From the NCBI RefSeq assembly GCF_002646595.1, contig NZ_PDUD01000002.1:186001-250000 (forward strand): a stretch of DNA of 64,000 nucleotides. The letters are read 5' to 3'. A model generated the notes under the pieces. It saw only the letters and a list, made by a program, of their open reading frames with translations, had not been told where the DNA came from and did not search any database. Both the position numbers and the translations under genes were made by a program. Below are positions 17,801 through 25,262 of this stretch, piece by piece (positions within the stretch are counted from its first letter, which is position 1; the number at the start of each line of letters is the position of its first letter). The DNA is from Flavilitoribacter nigricans DSM 23189 = NBRC 102662. Its GTDB lineage: Bacteria; Bacteroidota; Bacteroidia; Chitinophagales; Saprospiraceae.

Positions 17801-18546
17801 GTCCGAAAGCCGCCGTACTGCGGGAAAAGGGCAGTAATTCCGAACGGGAACTGGCCCACGCGATGTACCTGGCCGGCTTTGATGTACGCGACGTACACAT
17901 GACGGATCTCATTTCCGGTCGGGAAACGCTGGAAGATATCCAGTTTCTCGGTGCGGTGGGTGGATTTTCCAATTCGGATGTACTGGGCTCCGCCAAAGGC
18001 TGGGCCGGGGCGTTCCTCTACAACGAAAAGGCTCGCAAAGCGCTCGAGAATTTTTACGCCCGCGAGGACGTGCTTTCCGTCGGCATCTGTAACGGCTGTC
18101 AACTATTGGTAGAACTGGGACTCATTAATCCCGCACACCAGCAGAAGCCGCACATGGATTACAATGAATCCCACAAACACGAAAGCGGCTTCACCTCGGT
18201 GGAGATCCAGGAAAATAATTCGGTAATGTTGTCCAGCCTGAGCGGTAGCAAACTCGGGGTCTGGATCAGTCATGGAGAAGGTAAATTCGATCTGCCACTG
18301 GGAGAAGATCAGTATAATATCGTGGCCAAATACGGCTACGAAGGATATCCGGCCAATCCGAACGGCAGTGATTACAATACCGCTATGATGGCCAGTGCGG
18401 ACGGACGGCACCTGGTGCTGATGCCGCATATCGAACGTTCCATCTTCCCCTGGAACTGGGCCAACTACCCGAAAGATCGTACGGATGAGATCTCTCCCTG
18501 GATACAGGCATTTGTAAATGCCCGGGAGTGGCTGGAAAAGAGATAA
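14884..18546 (+). CDS. purL: phosphoribosylformylglycinamidine synthase, single-chain
   Basis: This is the large, single-polypeptide FGAR amidotransferase (1220 residues from the ATG at 14884). It converts FGAR, glutamine and ATP to FGAM in purine synthesis. The N-terminal domain (MILFFGSPSDTVFAVQV) is followed by the linker with FSQINSEHCRHKIFNG (about 159-174), two AIRS-like ATP-binding halves with AETHNFPTTVEPFNGAATG near residue 245, and a class I glutamine amidotransferase domain from about 965. There Cys1069 in GICNGCQ is the nucleophile and His1182 and Glu1184 (PHIERS) complete the triad. The upstream in-frame ATG at 14830 would add 18 unconserved residues and was not used. Neighbouring genes are not purine genes. 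Confidence 0.96.
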   Translation: MILFFGSPSDTVFAVQVDSSLSAENIAKLRWLFGGRDRIDSERVDGQFVGPRAAMITPWSTNAVEITQNMAIDGIRRIERFAPFSAEKGFDPMLSQKYAGLHQEIFRIDIKPEPIRSIEDIAAYNETEGLALSEEEIAYLEEVAQRIGRKLTDSEVFGFSQINSEHCRHKIFNGTFVIDGAEMPHSLFSLIKKTSKAHPNSIVSAYKDNVAFLKGPKVRQFTPKTGDKPDYYERKDMDSVVSLKAETHNFPTTVEPFNGAATGSGGEIRDRMAGGKGSLPLAGTAVYMTSYSRLREDRPWEKAMPARPWLYQTPMDILIKASNGASDFGNKFGQPLIAGSLLTFEHEEHARKLGFDKVIMLAGGVGSGKESQALKDAPQPGDKIVLLGGDNYRIGMGGAAVSSADTGAFSSGIELNAVQRSNPEMQKRVANTIRALVDSGKNPIVAIHDHGAGGHLNCFSELVEETGGKIDIDQLPVGDPTLSMKEIIGNESQERMGLIVSPEDLDMLRAIAERERAPMYVVGEVTGDSRFVFESSSTGEKPMDLALEDMFGSSPKTIMDDQMVDRQYEDIEYEIDKVQDYLEAVLRLEAVACKDWLTNKVDRCVGGLVAKQQCTGPLQLPLNDVGVMALGFDTTYGVATSIGHAPVNALIDPAAGSRNAVAEALTNLVWAPLEEGIKSVSLSANWMWPCRNEGEDARLYQAVEAASEFCIALGVNIPTGKDSLSMKQKYPKDEVLAPGTVIISSVGVCDDIRSIVEPVFQRGGGSIYYVNLSVDHFKLGGSSFAQVNNKIGSEAPDVTDPEKFAATFNAIQQLIHEGKILAGHDVSAGGLITTLLEMCFADKDLAADIDLSGLSEADTIKLLFSENSGLVFQLKDDSLAPELATLLPITCFCIGQVREGNSLTVLNGDETHNFDIPALRDIWYETSWLLDQKQTANGLADERYKNYKDQPLRYQFPEGFNGTMPAAVPAGKRPKAAVLREKGSNSERELAHAMYLAGFDVRDVHMTDLISGRETLEDIQFLGAVGGFSNSDVLGSAKGWAGAFLYNEKARKALENFYAREDVLSVGICNGCQLLVELGLINPAHQQKPHMDYNESHKHESGFTSVEIQENNSVMLSSLSGSKLGVWISHGEGKFDLPLGEDQYNIVAKYGYEGYPANPNGSDYNTAMMASADGRHLVLMPHIERSIFPWNWANYPKDRTDEISPWIQAFVNAREWLEKR

Positions 18547-18888
18547 AAATGGAGCACGGTGAGTAATGAACGCCATGTTCTTTAACTCCATATTCCGTCA
18601 CTCTTTATACCTGGTTTCTCGGAAGCTATCCGAAAATAGTACAGCGGTTGCGCGCCTCGCAAACCGGTATACATTTTCTGTACAGTTTCTCAACTCGACT
18701 TTAGCATTTAATGCTGGGTCCAGCAAATAGAATAGGGAACGGACATTCTGGATTAATACCCGGCCAAGGCATCGCCCTGGAAATAAAATGGGATTTCTCC
18801 ATCAAATGAGACGGCGAATTCAAAGAGCGATTTTAAGACATCCGGTTTACGAGTGTACGTTTTAAAATTAGTTCACTGAAAATGCTAA
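18547..18888. other. intergenic stretch without a recognisable gene
   Basis: About 340 bases between purL and the second MITE. I see no ORF worth calling and no clear terminator after purL. TATACATTTTC near 18669-18679 has a loose resemblance to a -7 box but leads to nothing. Confidence 0.5.
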
Positions 18889-19070
18889 GAGACTGTTTGA
18901 AAACTTCTGCTGTCGGAGAAAAACCCGGATTTTGCCGTCAATTGAAAGCTATTTTTCACTGCATAGCCCAGCTACGGAGTTAAAAATAGGTGCAAAGTGG
19001 CGGTAAAAGCCGCGTTTTGCCCGGTACGGGCCCGTATGGGCAACCCAGTGAGAGGTTTTCAAACAGTCTC
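18889..19070 (-). mobile_element. MITE-like element, copy 2 (182 bp), TSD TAA
   Basis: This copy has perfect terminal inverted repeats: GAGACTGTTTGAAAAC at 18889-18904 and its exact complement at 19055-19070. Flanks are TAA at 18886-18888 and TAA at 19071-19073. It is about 95 percent identical by eye to the reverse complement of the copy at 10847-11029 and differs by one indel. It ends 41 bases before the ATG of the P450 gene, so it forms most of that gene's upstream region. It has no coding capacity. Confidence 0.9.
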
Positions 19071-19111
19071 TAAAGTCGAGCTCAGGTAACGGCCTGTAAA
19101 ACCACCGCCAA

Positions 19112-20548
19112 ATGACCACTGCAAAACAACCCACCGAAATAAAAGACCTGCCAACGCCCAAAGGCCATTTGCTGCTGGGGCATTTGCCCGAATTTCACAA
19201 AACGGCCAATAAACACCAGGTGCTGGAGCGCTGGGTGGAAGAATGCGGTGAATTGTACCGCATCCATTTTGCAGGTATGAAGCTGATCGTTTCGGCCAAT
19301 CCTCAGCTCAATCATAAGGTGCTCAAATTGCGGCCCGAAAAATTCAGGCGCTTATCCAAGATGGCGGAGATCATCGAAGAAATGGGGGTACTCAGTGTGT
19401 TTAATGCCGAAGGTGAGACCTGGAGACGTCATCGTATCCCGATTGCCCGGGCCCTGAATGCCCGCCGGATCCGGACCTTCCATCCGGTATTACGGGCGAA
19501 AACCGGGAGTATTCTGAAAAAACTAAGCGACCGCGCCGCTACGGGAGAAAAGGTTGCCGTCCAGGAGGAATTCATGCTGTTTACCATTGACGTTACTACC
19601 TCCATTGCTTTCGGCTACGAAATGGATATGATCAATCAACAGCAAGATGAATTTCAGGATCACCTGAAAACCATTTTCCCGATGATCAACGAGCGGATCT
19701 CGGCTCCTCTCCCAGTCTGGCGGGTCTTCAAGCAGGAGAAGGACCGAAAACTGGAAACTTCGCTTAAGGTCATCGAAGGCATCGTACATCGTTTCATAAA
19801 CGAGGCGCGGGAGCGGATCAAAAAGCAGCCCGAACTGCGGGAAAACCCAACCAATCTATTGGAGAGTCTGCTGGTGGATAAAGAAGCCCACAATTTCAGT
19901 GATAAGGATATCTACAGCAATGTGTTCACCATGCTGCTGGCCGGAGAAGACACTACGTCCAATTCCATTTCCTGGGCGGTGTTTTACTTGGCGCAACATC
20001 CGGATCTGGTCCGGAAGATCCGGGAGGAAGCCATTGCGGTTTACAATGGAGAAGATGTGGCCCCCAGTCAGGAACATCTGTCCCGGCTGGTATATACCCA
20101 TGCCGTGGTGCAGGAAGCCCTGCGGATAAAACCTACTTCTCCCCAGCTCTATCTGGAATCCAACGAAGAGGTTGTGCTCGAAAATCTGCGCATTCCCAAA
20201 AATACCCGGATCATTCTCCAGAACAAAGTGGCCCAGACCGAAGCGCAATACTTCACCCGGCCCCACGAATTCCTTCCGGAAAGGTGGCTCGAATCCGAAT
20301 GCCCCGTCCACCAAAATCACTCGCCCGATCTGGTGAAGACCTTTGGCGCGGGACCCCGCTTCTGCCCCGGGAAGTACCTGGCCATCAACGAAATGCTCAT
20401 TTTACTCTCGGCCCTCTGCAAGCAGTTTGACTTCCGCCTGGCCGTTGACCCACAGGAGGTGAACGAGCAGTTTGAGTTTACGATGTATCCGGAAAACCTG
20501 TGGATCGAATTTACGCCGGTGGGAAATGATGTTCCATCAGCGGTATAA
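19112..20548 (+). CDS. cytochrome P450
   Basis: A 478-residue soluble cytochrome P450 without a membrane anchor, a monooxygenase that uses molecular oxygen and an electron-transfer partner. The family marks are all present: the I-helix AGEDTTSNSISW (about 280-291), the ExxR pair in EALR (about 335), and the heme loop FGAGPRFCPGKYL with the thiolate ligand Cys418. The start MTTAKQPTEIKDLPTPKGHLLLGHL leads straight into the proline-rich entry region. No ferredoxin or reductase gene is nearby. The upstream region is almost entirely MITE copy 2. The 3' end overlaps the convergent alpha/beta-hydrolase gene by 12 bp. The substrate cannot be told from sequence. Confidence 0.93.
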   Translation: MTTAKQPTEIKDLPTPKGHLLLGHLPEFHKTANKHQVLERWVEECGELYRIHFAGMKLIVSANPQLNHKVLKLRPEKFRRLSKMAEIIEEMGVLSVFNAEGETWRRHRIPIARALNARRIRTFHPVLRAKTGSILKKLSDRAATGEKVAVQEEFMLFTIDVTTSIAFGYEMDMINQQQDEFQDHLKTIFPMINERISAPLPVWRVFKQEKDRKLETSLKVIEGIVHRFINEARERIKKQPELRENPTNLLESLLVDKEAHNFSDKDIYSNVFTMLLAGEDTTSNSISWAVFYLAQHPDLVRKIREEAIAVYNGEDVAPSQEHLSRLVYTHAVVQEALRIKPTSPQLYLESNEEVVLENLRIPKNTRIILQNKVAQTEAQYFTRPHEFLPERWLESECPVHQNHSPDLVKTFGAGPRFCPGKYLAINEMLILLSALCKQFDFRLAVDPQEVNEQFEFTMYPENLWIEFTPVGNDVPSAV

Positions 20549-21451
20549 AAACCGGCGCAGCGTCTGCGTGTAACCGTCCGGCTGGTTGAGGTACGGGAAG
20601 TGGCCCTGCCCCGCAAAAGAAAATACGGCGGCTTCCGGATAAAGGAATTGCAACTCGCTCCGCAATTCCGGCGTGATCAGCGGATCATTATCGGATTCAA
20701 TGATGAGCTTTGGTACATCCACGTGGACGATATTATATTTCGGCTCAAAGTAATCCATGACCACATCCATCCGGCCGATGAATTGCTGCTTGCTCATATA
20801 ACCGGAATACTGCTCGTGCAAATAAGCTTCCACCAGCGCACTGTTGCCCGAAGCGGGAACCACCACCTGACTCACATTTTCCTTAAACTTGCGCATGAGA
20901 TACCACTCCGGCAGAAAGGGCACCGTACGGCGCATTCCGGCATTCTTTTCGGCGATGTAATGGTTGGGCGGAAAGGTATTGCCCAGCACCAGTCGATTGA
21001 GCCGGTCGGGATGCGTGAGCAGGAAATACTGGGCAATGTATCCGCCCATGGAAGTACCGACCATACTCGACTTATCGATCCCTTCCGCATCCAGGATGGC
21101 CAGGATACCGGCCACCGCCTCTTCTACCGAATGGACTTCCGGCAAGGTAATGCTGATGATCTGAAAATCGTACTTCAGGTTTTCGATCTGCTGCCACCAG
21201 ATGTCGTAGGCGCCGCCCATGCCGTGCAGGAAAACCAGTTTCCGGTCGCCTTTACCGGTAAGTAGGTAGGTCCAGTCGACACCCTCTATTTCCAATTCCT
21301 TGACGGGGATTTCCCGAAATTGAGCGAGCAACTGGGGGGTACCGGGGTCTTCATCGTACAATTCGGAAAAGGTCTGTTTCTGGACGGGAATCAGGTAAAT
21401 GATCAGTCCGATTAGTAGGAGGGCAATTAGGGCGTAATGGTATTTTTTCAT
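20537..21451 (-). CDS. alpha/beta hydrolase with N-terminal membrane anchor
   Basis: The 304-residue protein has one N-terminal hydrophobic helix (MKKYHYALIALLLIGLIIYL, about 1-22) and then a classical alpha/beta-hydrolase fold. The oxyanion-hole strand is LVFLHGMGG (about 73-81), the nucleophile elbow GTSMGG (about 131-136), the acid IIESDNDPLI (about 250) and the catalytic His in GQGHFPYLNQPDG (about 283). It is probably a periplasm-facing or membrane-bound esterase or lipase of unknown substrate. It follows the SDR gene on the same strand, but three hairpin repeats (21471-21577) separate them, so expression may be uncoupled. Its 3' end overlaps the P450 gene by 12 bp tail to tail. Confidence 0.85.
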   Translation of the reverse strand: MKKYHYALIALLLIGLIIYLIPVQKQTFSELYDEDPGTPQLLAQFREIPVKELEIEGVDWTYLLTGKGDRKLVFLHGMGGAYDIWWQQIENLKYDFQIISITLPEVHSVEEAVAGILAILDAEGIDKSSMVGTSMGGYIAQYFLLTHPDRLNRLVLGNTFPPNHYIAEKNAGMRRTVPFLPEWYLMRKFKENVSQVVVPASGNSALVEAYLHEQYSGYMSKQQFIGRMDVVMDYFEPKYNIVHVDVPKLIIESDNDPLITPELRSELQFLYPEAAVFSFAGQGHFPYLNQPDGYTQTLRRFLYR

Positions 21452-21470
21452 ACGAGTATTGGTGGATTTT

Positions 21471-21577
21471 GCCGACCGGAGGTCGGCAATACGTGGATTG
21501 GTGGGTTTTGCCAGATTTTCGCCGACCGGAGGTCGGCGTTACGTGCGTTTGTGGGTTTTCGCCGATCGGAGGTTGGC
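21471..21577. repeat. three REP-like hairpins in tandem
   Basis: GCCGACC-GGA-GGTCGGC occurs at 21471-21487 and 21521-21537, and a variant GCCGATC-GGA-GGTTGGC at 21561-21577. The spacers share TACGTGGATTGGTGGGTTTT-like sequence. The third stem ends one base before the stop codon of the SDR gene at 21579. They fill the gap between the SDR and alpha/beta-hydrolase genes and could act as serial terminators or mRNA stabilisers. Confidence 0.8.
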
Positions 21578-21578
21578 G

Positions 21579-22352
21579 TTACGAGATCACGTATCCGCCG
21601 TCCGCTGTAAATACGCCACCGGTGGAATAGGATGCGGCGTCGGATGCCAGAAACAGGGCCAGGCCCACCATTTCGTCCGGTTGGGCCATTCGCCCCGCCG
21701 GGATGTGCCGTTCGTACTGGCCCAGCATTTTTTCGTTGTTCCAGAGGGCGGCGCTAAATTTGGTCTGCACCAATCCCGGACAGATCACATTGGAACGAAT
21801 ACCGTCACCGCCCCATTCCCGGGCCTGATTCTGGGTCAGCATGATCAGTGCAGCTTTACTCACGCTGTATACGCCCAGACCAAAACCCGGCTTTAGTCCC
21901 TCCACGGAAGAAATATTCACCACGGAGCCGCCCTGTTTTTTCAGGTGGGGATAGCAGAGATTGGTCAGCAGCATACAGGCTTTCACATTTACGTCCATGA
22001 TCTTGTCGAAAACTTCTCCCGTCACCTCCGCCAGGGGGCCGTACACCGGGTTGATCGCGGCATTGTTGATCAGGATATCGATCCGACCGTAAGTAGCCAC
22101 CGTCTTTTCTACCAACTGGCTTCTTTGCGCCTCATCTCCCACATGGCAGGCAATGCCGGTGGCCATTCCGCCCGTAGCTTTGATCTCATCGGCCACCTCA
22201 TCCACGGCTTCCTGTTTACGGCTGGATACGACTACTTTGGCGCCGAACTCGGCCAGTCCTTTGGCAATCGCCGCTCCGATGCCTTTACTGGCTCCGGTCA
22301 CAATGGCTACCTTATCGGTGAGGTCAAATTGGTTGTGTATTTTTTGATTCAT
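21579..22352 (-). CDS. short-chain dehydrogenase/reductase (SDR)
   Basis: A 257-residue classical SDR that oxidises or reduces a carbonyl/alcohol using NAD(P)(H). The cofactor motif is TGASKGIG (about 19-26), the structural motif NNAA (about 97-100), and the active site is Ser147 with YSVSK (about 161-165). The end (FTADGGYVIS) is typical of fabG/DHRS4-like proteins. NADP preference is suggested by the SSRK following beta2 (about 43-46), as Arg and Lys there often bind the 2'-phosphate. It follows the phosphotransferase gene at 76 bases on the same strand. Together with that acyl-CoA-dehydrogenase-linked kinase family this suggests a fatty acid or alcohol catabolism unit (inference). Confidence 0.93.
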   Translation of the reverse strand: MNQKIHNQFDLTDKVAIVTGASKGIGAAIAKGLAEFGAKVVVSSRKQEAVDEVADEIKATGGMATGIACHVGDEAQRSQLVEKTVATYGRIDILINNAAINPVYGPLAEVTGEVFDKIMDVNVKACMLLTNLCYPHLKKQGGSVVNISSVEGLKPGFGLGVYSVSKAALIMLTQNQAREWGGDGIRSNVICPGLVQTKFSAALWNNEKMLGQYERHIPAGRMAQPDEMVGLALFLASDAASYSTGGVFTADGGYVIS

Positions 22353-22404
22353 GGTGTTGATGATCTGATTGTCTGATGATTTGATAATGTGATGATCATT
22401 TGCT
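22353..22404. repeat. degenerate TGATGATTTGAT phrase repeat
   Basis: Just upstream of the SDR gene lies a run of imperfect units such as TGATGATCTGAT, TGATGATTTGATAA and TGTGATGATCAT. It belongs to the same kind of short-phrase intergenic filler seen at 42710, 45838, 49291 and 49785. Confidence 0.55.
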
Positions 22405-22428
22405 TAAGTGCGGATGTAAATAATTTAC

Positions 22429-23496
22429 CTACAGATCATCGATCCGGTCCTTTTGAATGGCCTGCCAGGCGGTATCGCAAAGCAATTTTGCAAATTGATC
22501 CAAATGAGCGAAACGCGGGTCCTGGGTATATCCTTTTTGGTAGCGATAAAAGATCTGCTGTACGATCACCGCAATTTTAAATAATCCGTAAACATAGTAG
22601 AAGGTCAGATGACGAACCGGGCGTCCACTTAAACGGGCGTAGGCCTCAACGATCTCCGTCCGGCTGGGATTTCCCGGCGCGGTGGTCGGAGATAAGGATA
22701 CGGCCTGCATGGCCTCCGGATCCTCTCCGGTCACCCAATAACCCAGCGAAGTACCCAGATCCATGAGCGGATCGCCTAAGGTACACATTTCCCAGTCTAA
22801 AATGGCCCGGATCTCCGTCCAGCTATCGTCCGCAAAAACTACATTATCGTATTTATAGTCATTGTGGATCAGGCTGAAATCATAGGTTTTGGGCTGGTGT
22901 TCTTCCATCCAGGCCATCACCTTTTCGGCGCTGGGCACCTCGGCCGTCGCCGCTCGCAGATATTGTTTACTCCAGTTGCGCACCTGGCGTTCAACATAAC
23001 CTTCCGGACGGCCCAGTTCCCCTAATCCAGCCTGTTCGTAATCCAACTGGTGCAATTCAATAAAAGTATCCAGCCAGCTTTGGGAAATGACGCCAAAATC
23101 AGATGGAGATAGCTCCCGTTTTTTCACCTCCTTCCCGGTTAAAATGATGCCCTCTACCTTTTCCATCAGATAGAATGGCGCACCCAACACCTCCGGGTCT
23201 TCCGTATAAGCGTATGTTTTCGGCACTTTCGGAAAATGAGGATATAAATGGGATAACACCCGGTATTCCCGGCCCATATCGTGTCCCCTTTTGATGGCTC
23301 CGTGCGGTGGTCGTCGGAGGACCAGTTCCCGGTCTTCGATCTTTAGCAGGTACGTAAGGTTGGAAAAGCCGCCGGCGAATTGGACGGCTTCCAGCGGACT
23401 GTTGGTGTCCTGGATCAGGCACTGCTCCTGTAGGTACTGCTTTAGCCGGTCTACGGGCAGTTCTTCTCCGGGAAGTATGGTTCGGGTATCTGGCAT
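22429..23496 (-). CDS. aminoglycoside-phosphotransferase-fold kinase, ACAD10/11-associated type
   Basis: The 355-residue protein is a single APH/choline-kinase fold. FAGGFSNLTYLL (about 40-51) is the nucleotide loop, ELVLRRPP holds the ATP Lys/Arg strand, LIHNDYKYDNVVF (about 213-225) is the catalytic loop with Asp216 and Asn221, and AILDWEMCTLGDP (about 234-246) provides the metal-binding Asp. These exact motifs define the group whose animal relatives are fused to acyl-CoA dehydrogenases 10/11 and phosphorylate 4-hydroxyacyl-CoAs. A role in hydroxy fatty acid breakdown is an inference. It is the first gene of a same-strand run with SDR and alpha/beta-hydrolase. It is not an antibiotic resistance gene by context. 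Confidence 0.85.
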   Translation of the reverse strand: MPDTRTILPGEELPVDRLKQYLQEQCLIQDTNSPLEAVQFAGGFSNLTYLLKIEDRELVLRRPPHGAIKRGHDMGREYRVLSHLYPHFPKVPKTYAYTEDPEVLGAPFYLMEKVEGIILTGKEVKKRELSPSDFGVISQSWLDTFIELHQLDYEQAGLGELGRPEGYVERQVRNWSKQYLRAATAEVPSAEKVMAWMEEHQPKTYDFSLIHNDYKYDNVVFADDSWTEIRAILDWEMCTLGDPLMDLGTSLGYWVTGEDPEAMQAVSLSPTTAPGNPSRTEIVEAYARLSGRPVRHLTFYYVYGLFKIAVIVQQIFYRYQKGYTQDPRFAHLDQFAKLLCDTAWQAIQKDRIDDL

Positions 23497-23663
23497 GCGG
23501 TGCTAATCGGTTGAACGGCTAATATCGGCAATTTTTCCATGAGGCGAAAATGACCGGGGAAAACCGAATGCCAGAGCGGGCGGTAATTTTTTGGAAATTT
23601 ACAGGAACGTCTGAAAAGTTAATATCTTAGCTCTTTCACTACTCACTAGTTGCTATACCTGCC

Positions 23664-25250
23664 ATGAAATTAAGCCAAACTTTTTTAGTAGCCTCGCTGC
23701 TGCTACTGCTAGCCTGTCGTCAGGCGCCCGTAACGGAACCCAACACCACTCCCGAGTTCGCGATCGAGCTGGAAGAAACCACCATCCAGCAATTGCAGGA
23801 CGGCTACCAACAGGGTACCTTCACTATCCACGAAGTCGTTCAGACCTACCTGGACCGAATCGCTGCGCTGGATGATGCCGGCCCCGAACTCAACGCTATT
23901 ATCCAGGTCAATCCGGATGCGCTGGCCATTGCCGATTCCCTGGACCGGGAGTTGCAGGCCGGCAATTCGCGTGGCCCCATGCACGGTATTCCCGTAGTTT
24001 TGAAAGACAATATTGACACCCACGATCAGATGTTCACTACCGGTGGTGCCCGGGCGCTGGCCGGTTCCCGACCGTTGCAGGACAGCTACATCGTAGAGCG
24101 ACTGCGCGAAGCCGGGGCGGTGATCCTGGCCAAAGCCAATCTGAGCGAATGGGCCAATTTTCACAGTAGCTTTTCTTCCAGCGGCTGGAGTAGTCAGGGT
24201 GGCCAGACCAAAAACCCCTTTGATCTGACGCGCAATCCCTGTGGGTCCAGTGCGGGTTCGGGGGTTGCAGTATCTGCCAACCTCACCGTCATTGCGATCG
24301 GTACGGAGACTAACGGCTCCATCGTTTGCCCCTCCAATAACAATGGTATTGTGGGGATCAAACCGACCGTAGGGCTACTGAGTCGTTCGGGTATAATTCC
24401 TATCTCCTTTACCCAGGATACGCCCGGTCCCATGGCGCGTACCGTAAGCGACGCCGCCATCTGCCTGGGTGCGATGGTGGGGGTAGACAGCACGGATAGT
24501 AAAACCCTGGCCAGTGCGGAAAACAAGCATACCGATTACACACAGTTCCTGGATGCCAACGCCATTCGCGGCAAGCGCATCGGGTTCTATACCGCGCCTC
24601 TGGGTCAGCACTTCCGGGTGGATACCATTGTCAAGGAAGCGATAGCGTATCTGGAAAGTCAAGGCGCTACTGTGGTGGAAATCGATCGGATCGAAAGTGG
24701 GAACGTCGGACGGGCTTCGTTTCAGGTATTGCTGTACGAATTCAAGGACGGCATGGATAAATATTTTGCTTCCCTCGGCCCGGATGCTCCCGTCAAAAAC
24801 ATGCAGGAACTCATGGAGGCAACTTTGGCGGATTCCATTACCATGCAGTACTTCGATCACGACCTGATCGTGCAGGCCTCCAAACTGGGTGATCTGGAAA
24901 CGGCCGAATACCAGGAATCTCTGGAATCGATGCTGGCAGCTTACCGGGAGAATGGCATCGACCGCGTCATGGACGAAAACAATCTGGATGCCATCGTAGC
25001 GCCCACCGGCGGCCCCGCCTGGAAAACGGATCTGACCCTGGGCGATAAATTCGGGGTATTTTCCAGTTCCCCGGCAGCACGGGCGGGGTATCCCAGTGTA
25101 ACGTTACCTATGGGCAGCATGGATGGTCTTCCGCTCAACATATCTTTCTTCGGACGGGCCTGGAGTGAACCGACCCTGCTGGCCCTGGCTTACGCGTACG
25201 AGCAGGGCACAAAACACCGTATGGTACCGACCTTCCGGAACGGGAACTGA
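23664..25250 (+). CDS. amidase signature family lipoprotein
   Basis: The 528-residue product is an amidase-signature enzyme that hydrolyses amide bonds. The N-terminus is a lipoprotein signal (MKLSQTFLVASLLLLLAC, lipobox LLAC, Cys18), so it acts in the envelope. The catalytic triad can be placed: Lys114 in VVLKDNID, the cis-Ser at 195/196 in CGSSAGSG, and the nucleophile Ser219 in GTETNGSIV. The signature segment continues to GIKPTVGLLSRSGIIPIS. Length is normal for the family. The close (VTLPMGSMDGLPLNISFFGR) is also typical. It is convergent with the PmoA-like gene, 12 bases apart, with no visible terminator between. Substrate unknown; other bacterial envelope amidases act on peptides or acylated amino acids. 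Confidence 0.92.
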   Translation: MKLSQTFLVASLLLLLACRQAPVTEPNTTPEFAIELEETTIQQLQDGYQQGTFTIHEVVQTYLDRIAALDDAGPELNAIIQVNPDALAIADSLDRELQAGNSRGPMHGIPVVLKDNIDTHDQMFTTGGARALAGSRPLQDSYIVERLREAGAVILAKANLSEWANFHSSFSSSGWSSQGGQTKNPFDLTRNPCGSSAGSGVAVSANLTVIAIGTETNGSIVCPSNNNGIVGIKPTVGLLSRSGIIPISFTQDTPGPMARTVSDAAICLGAMVGVDSTDSKTLASAENKHTDYTQFLDANAIRGKRIGFYTAPLGQHFRVDTIVKEAIAYLESQGATVVEIDRIESGNVGRASFQVLLYEFKDGMDKYFASLGPDAPVKNMQELMEATLADSITMQYFDHDLIVQASKLGDLETAEYQESLESMLAAYRENGIDRVMDENNLDAIVAPTGGPAWKTDLTLGDKFGVFSSSPAARAGYPSVTLPMGSMDGLPLNISFFGRAWSEPTLLALAYAYEQGTKHRMVPTFRNGN

Positions 25251-25262
25251 TCAGGATCGATC

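Noticed and set aside
22429-23496. aminoglycoside resistance gene
   Set aside because: The motifs belong to the ACAD10/11-associated branch of the fold and the neighbours are metabolic.
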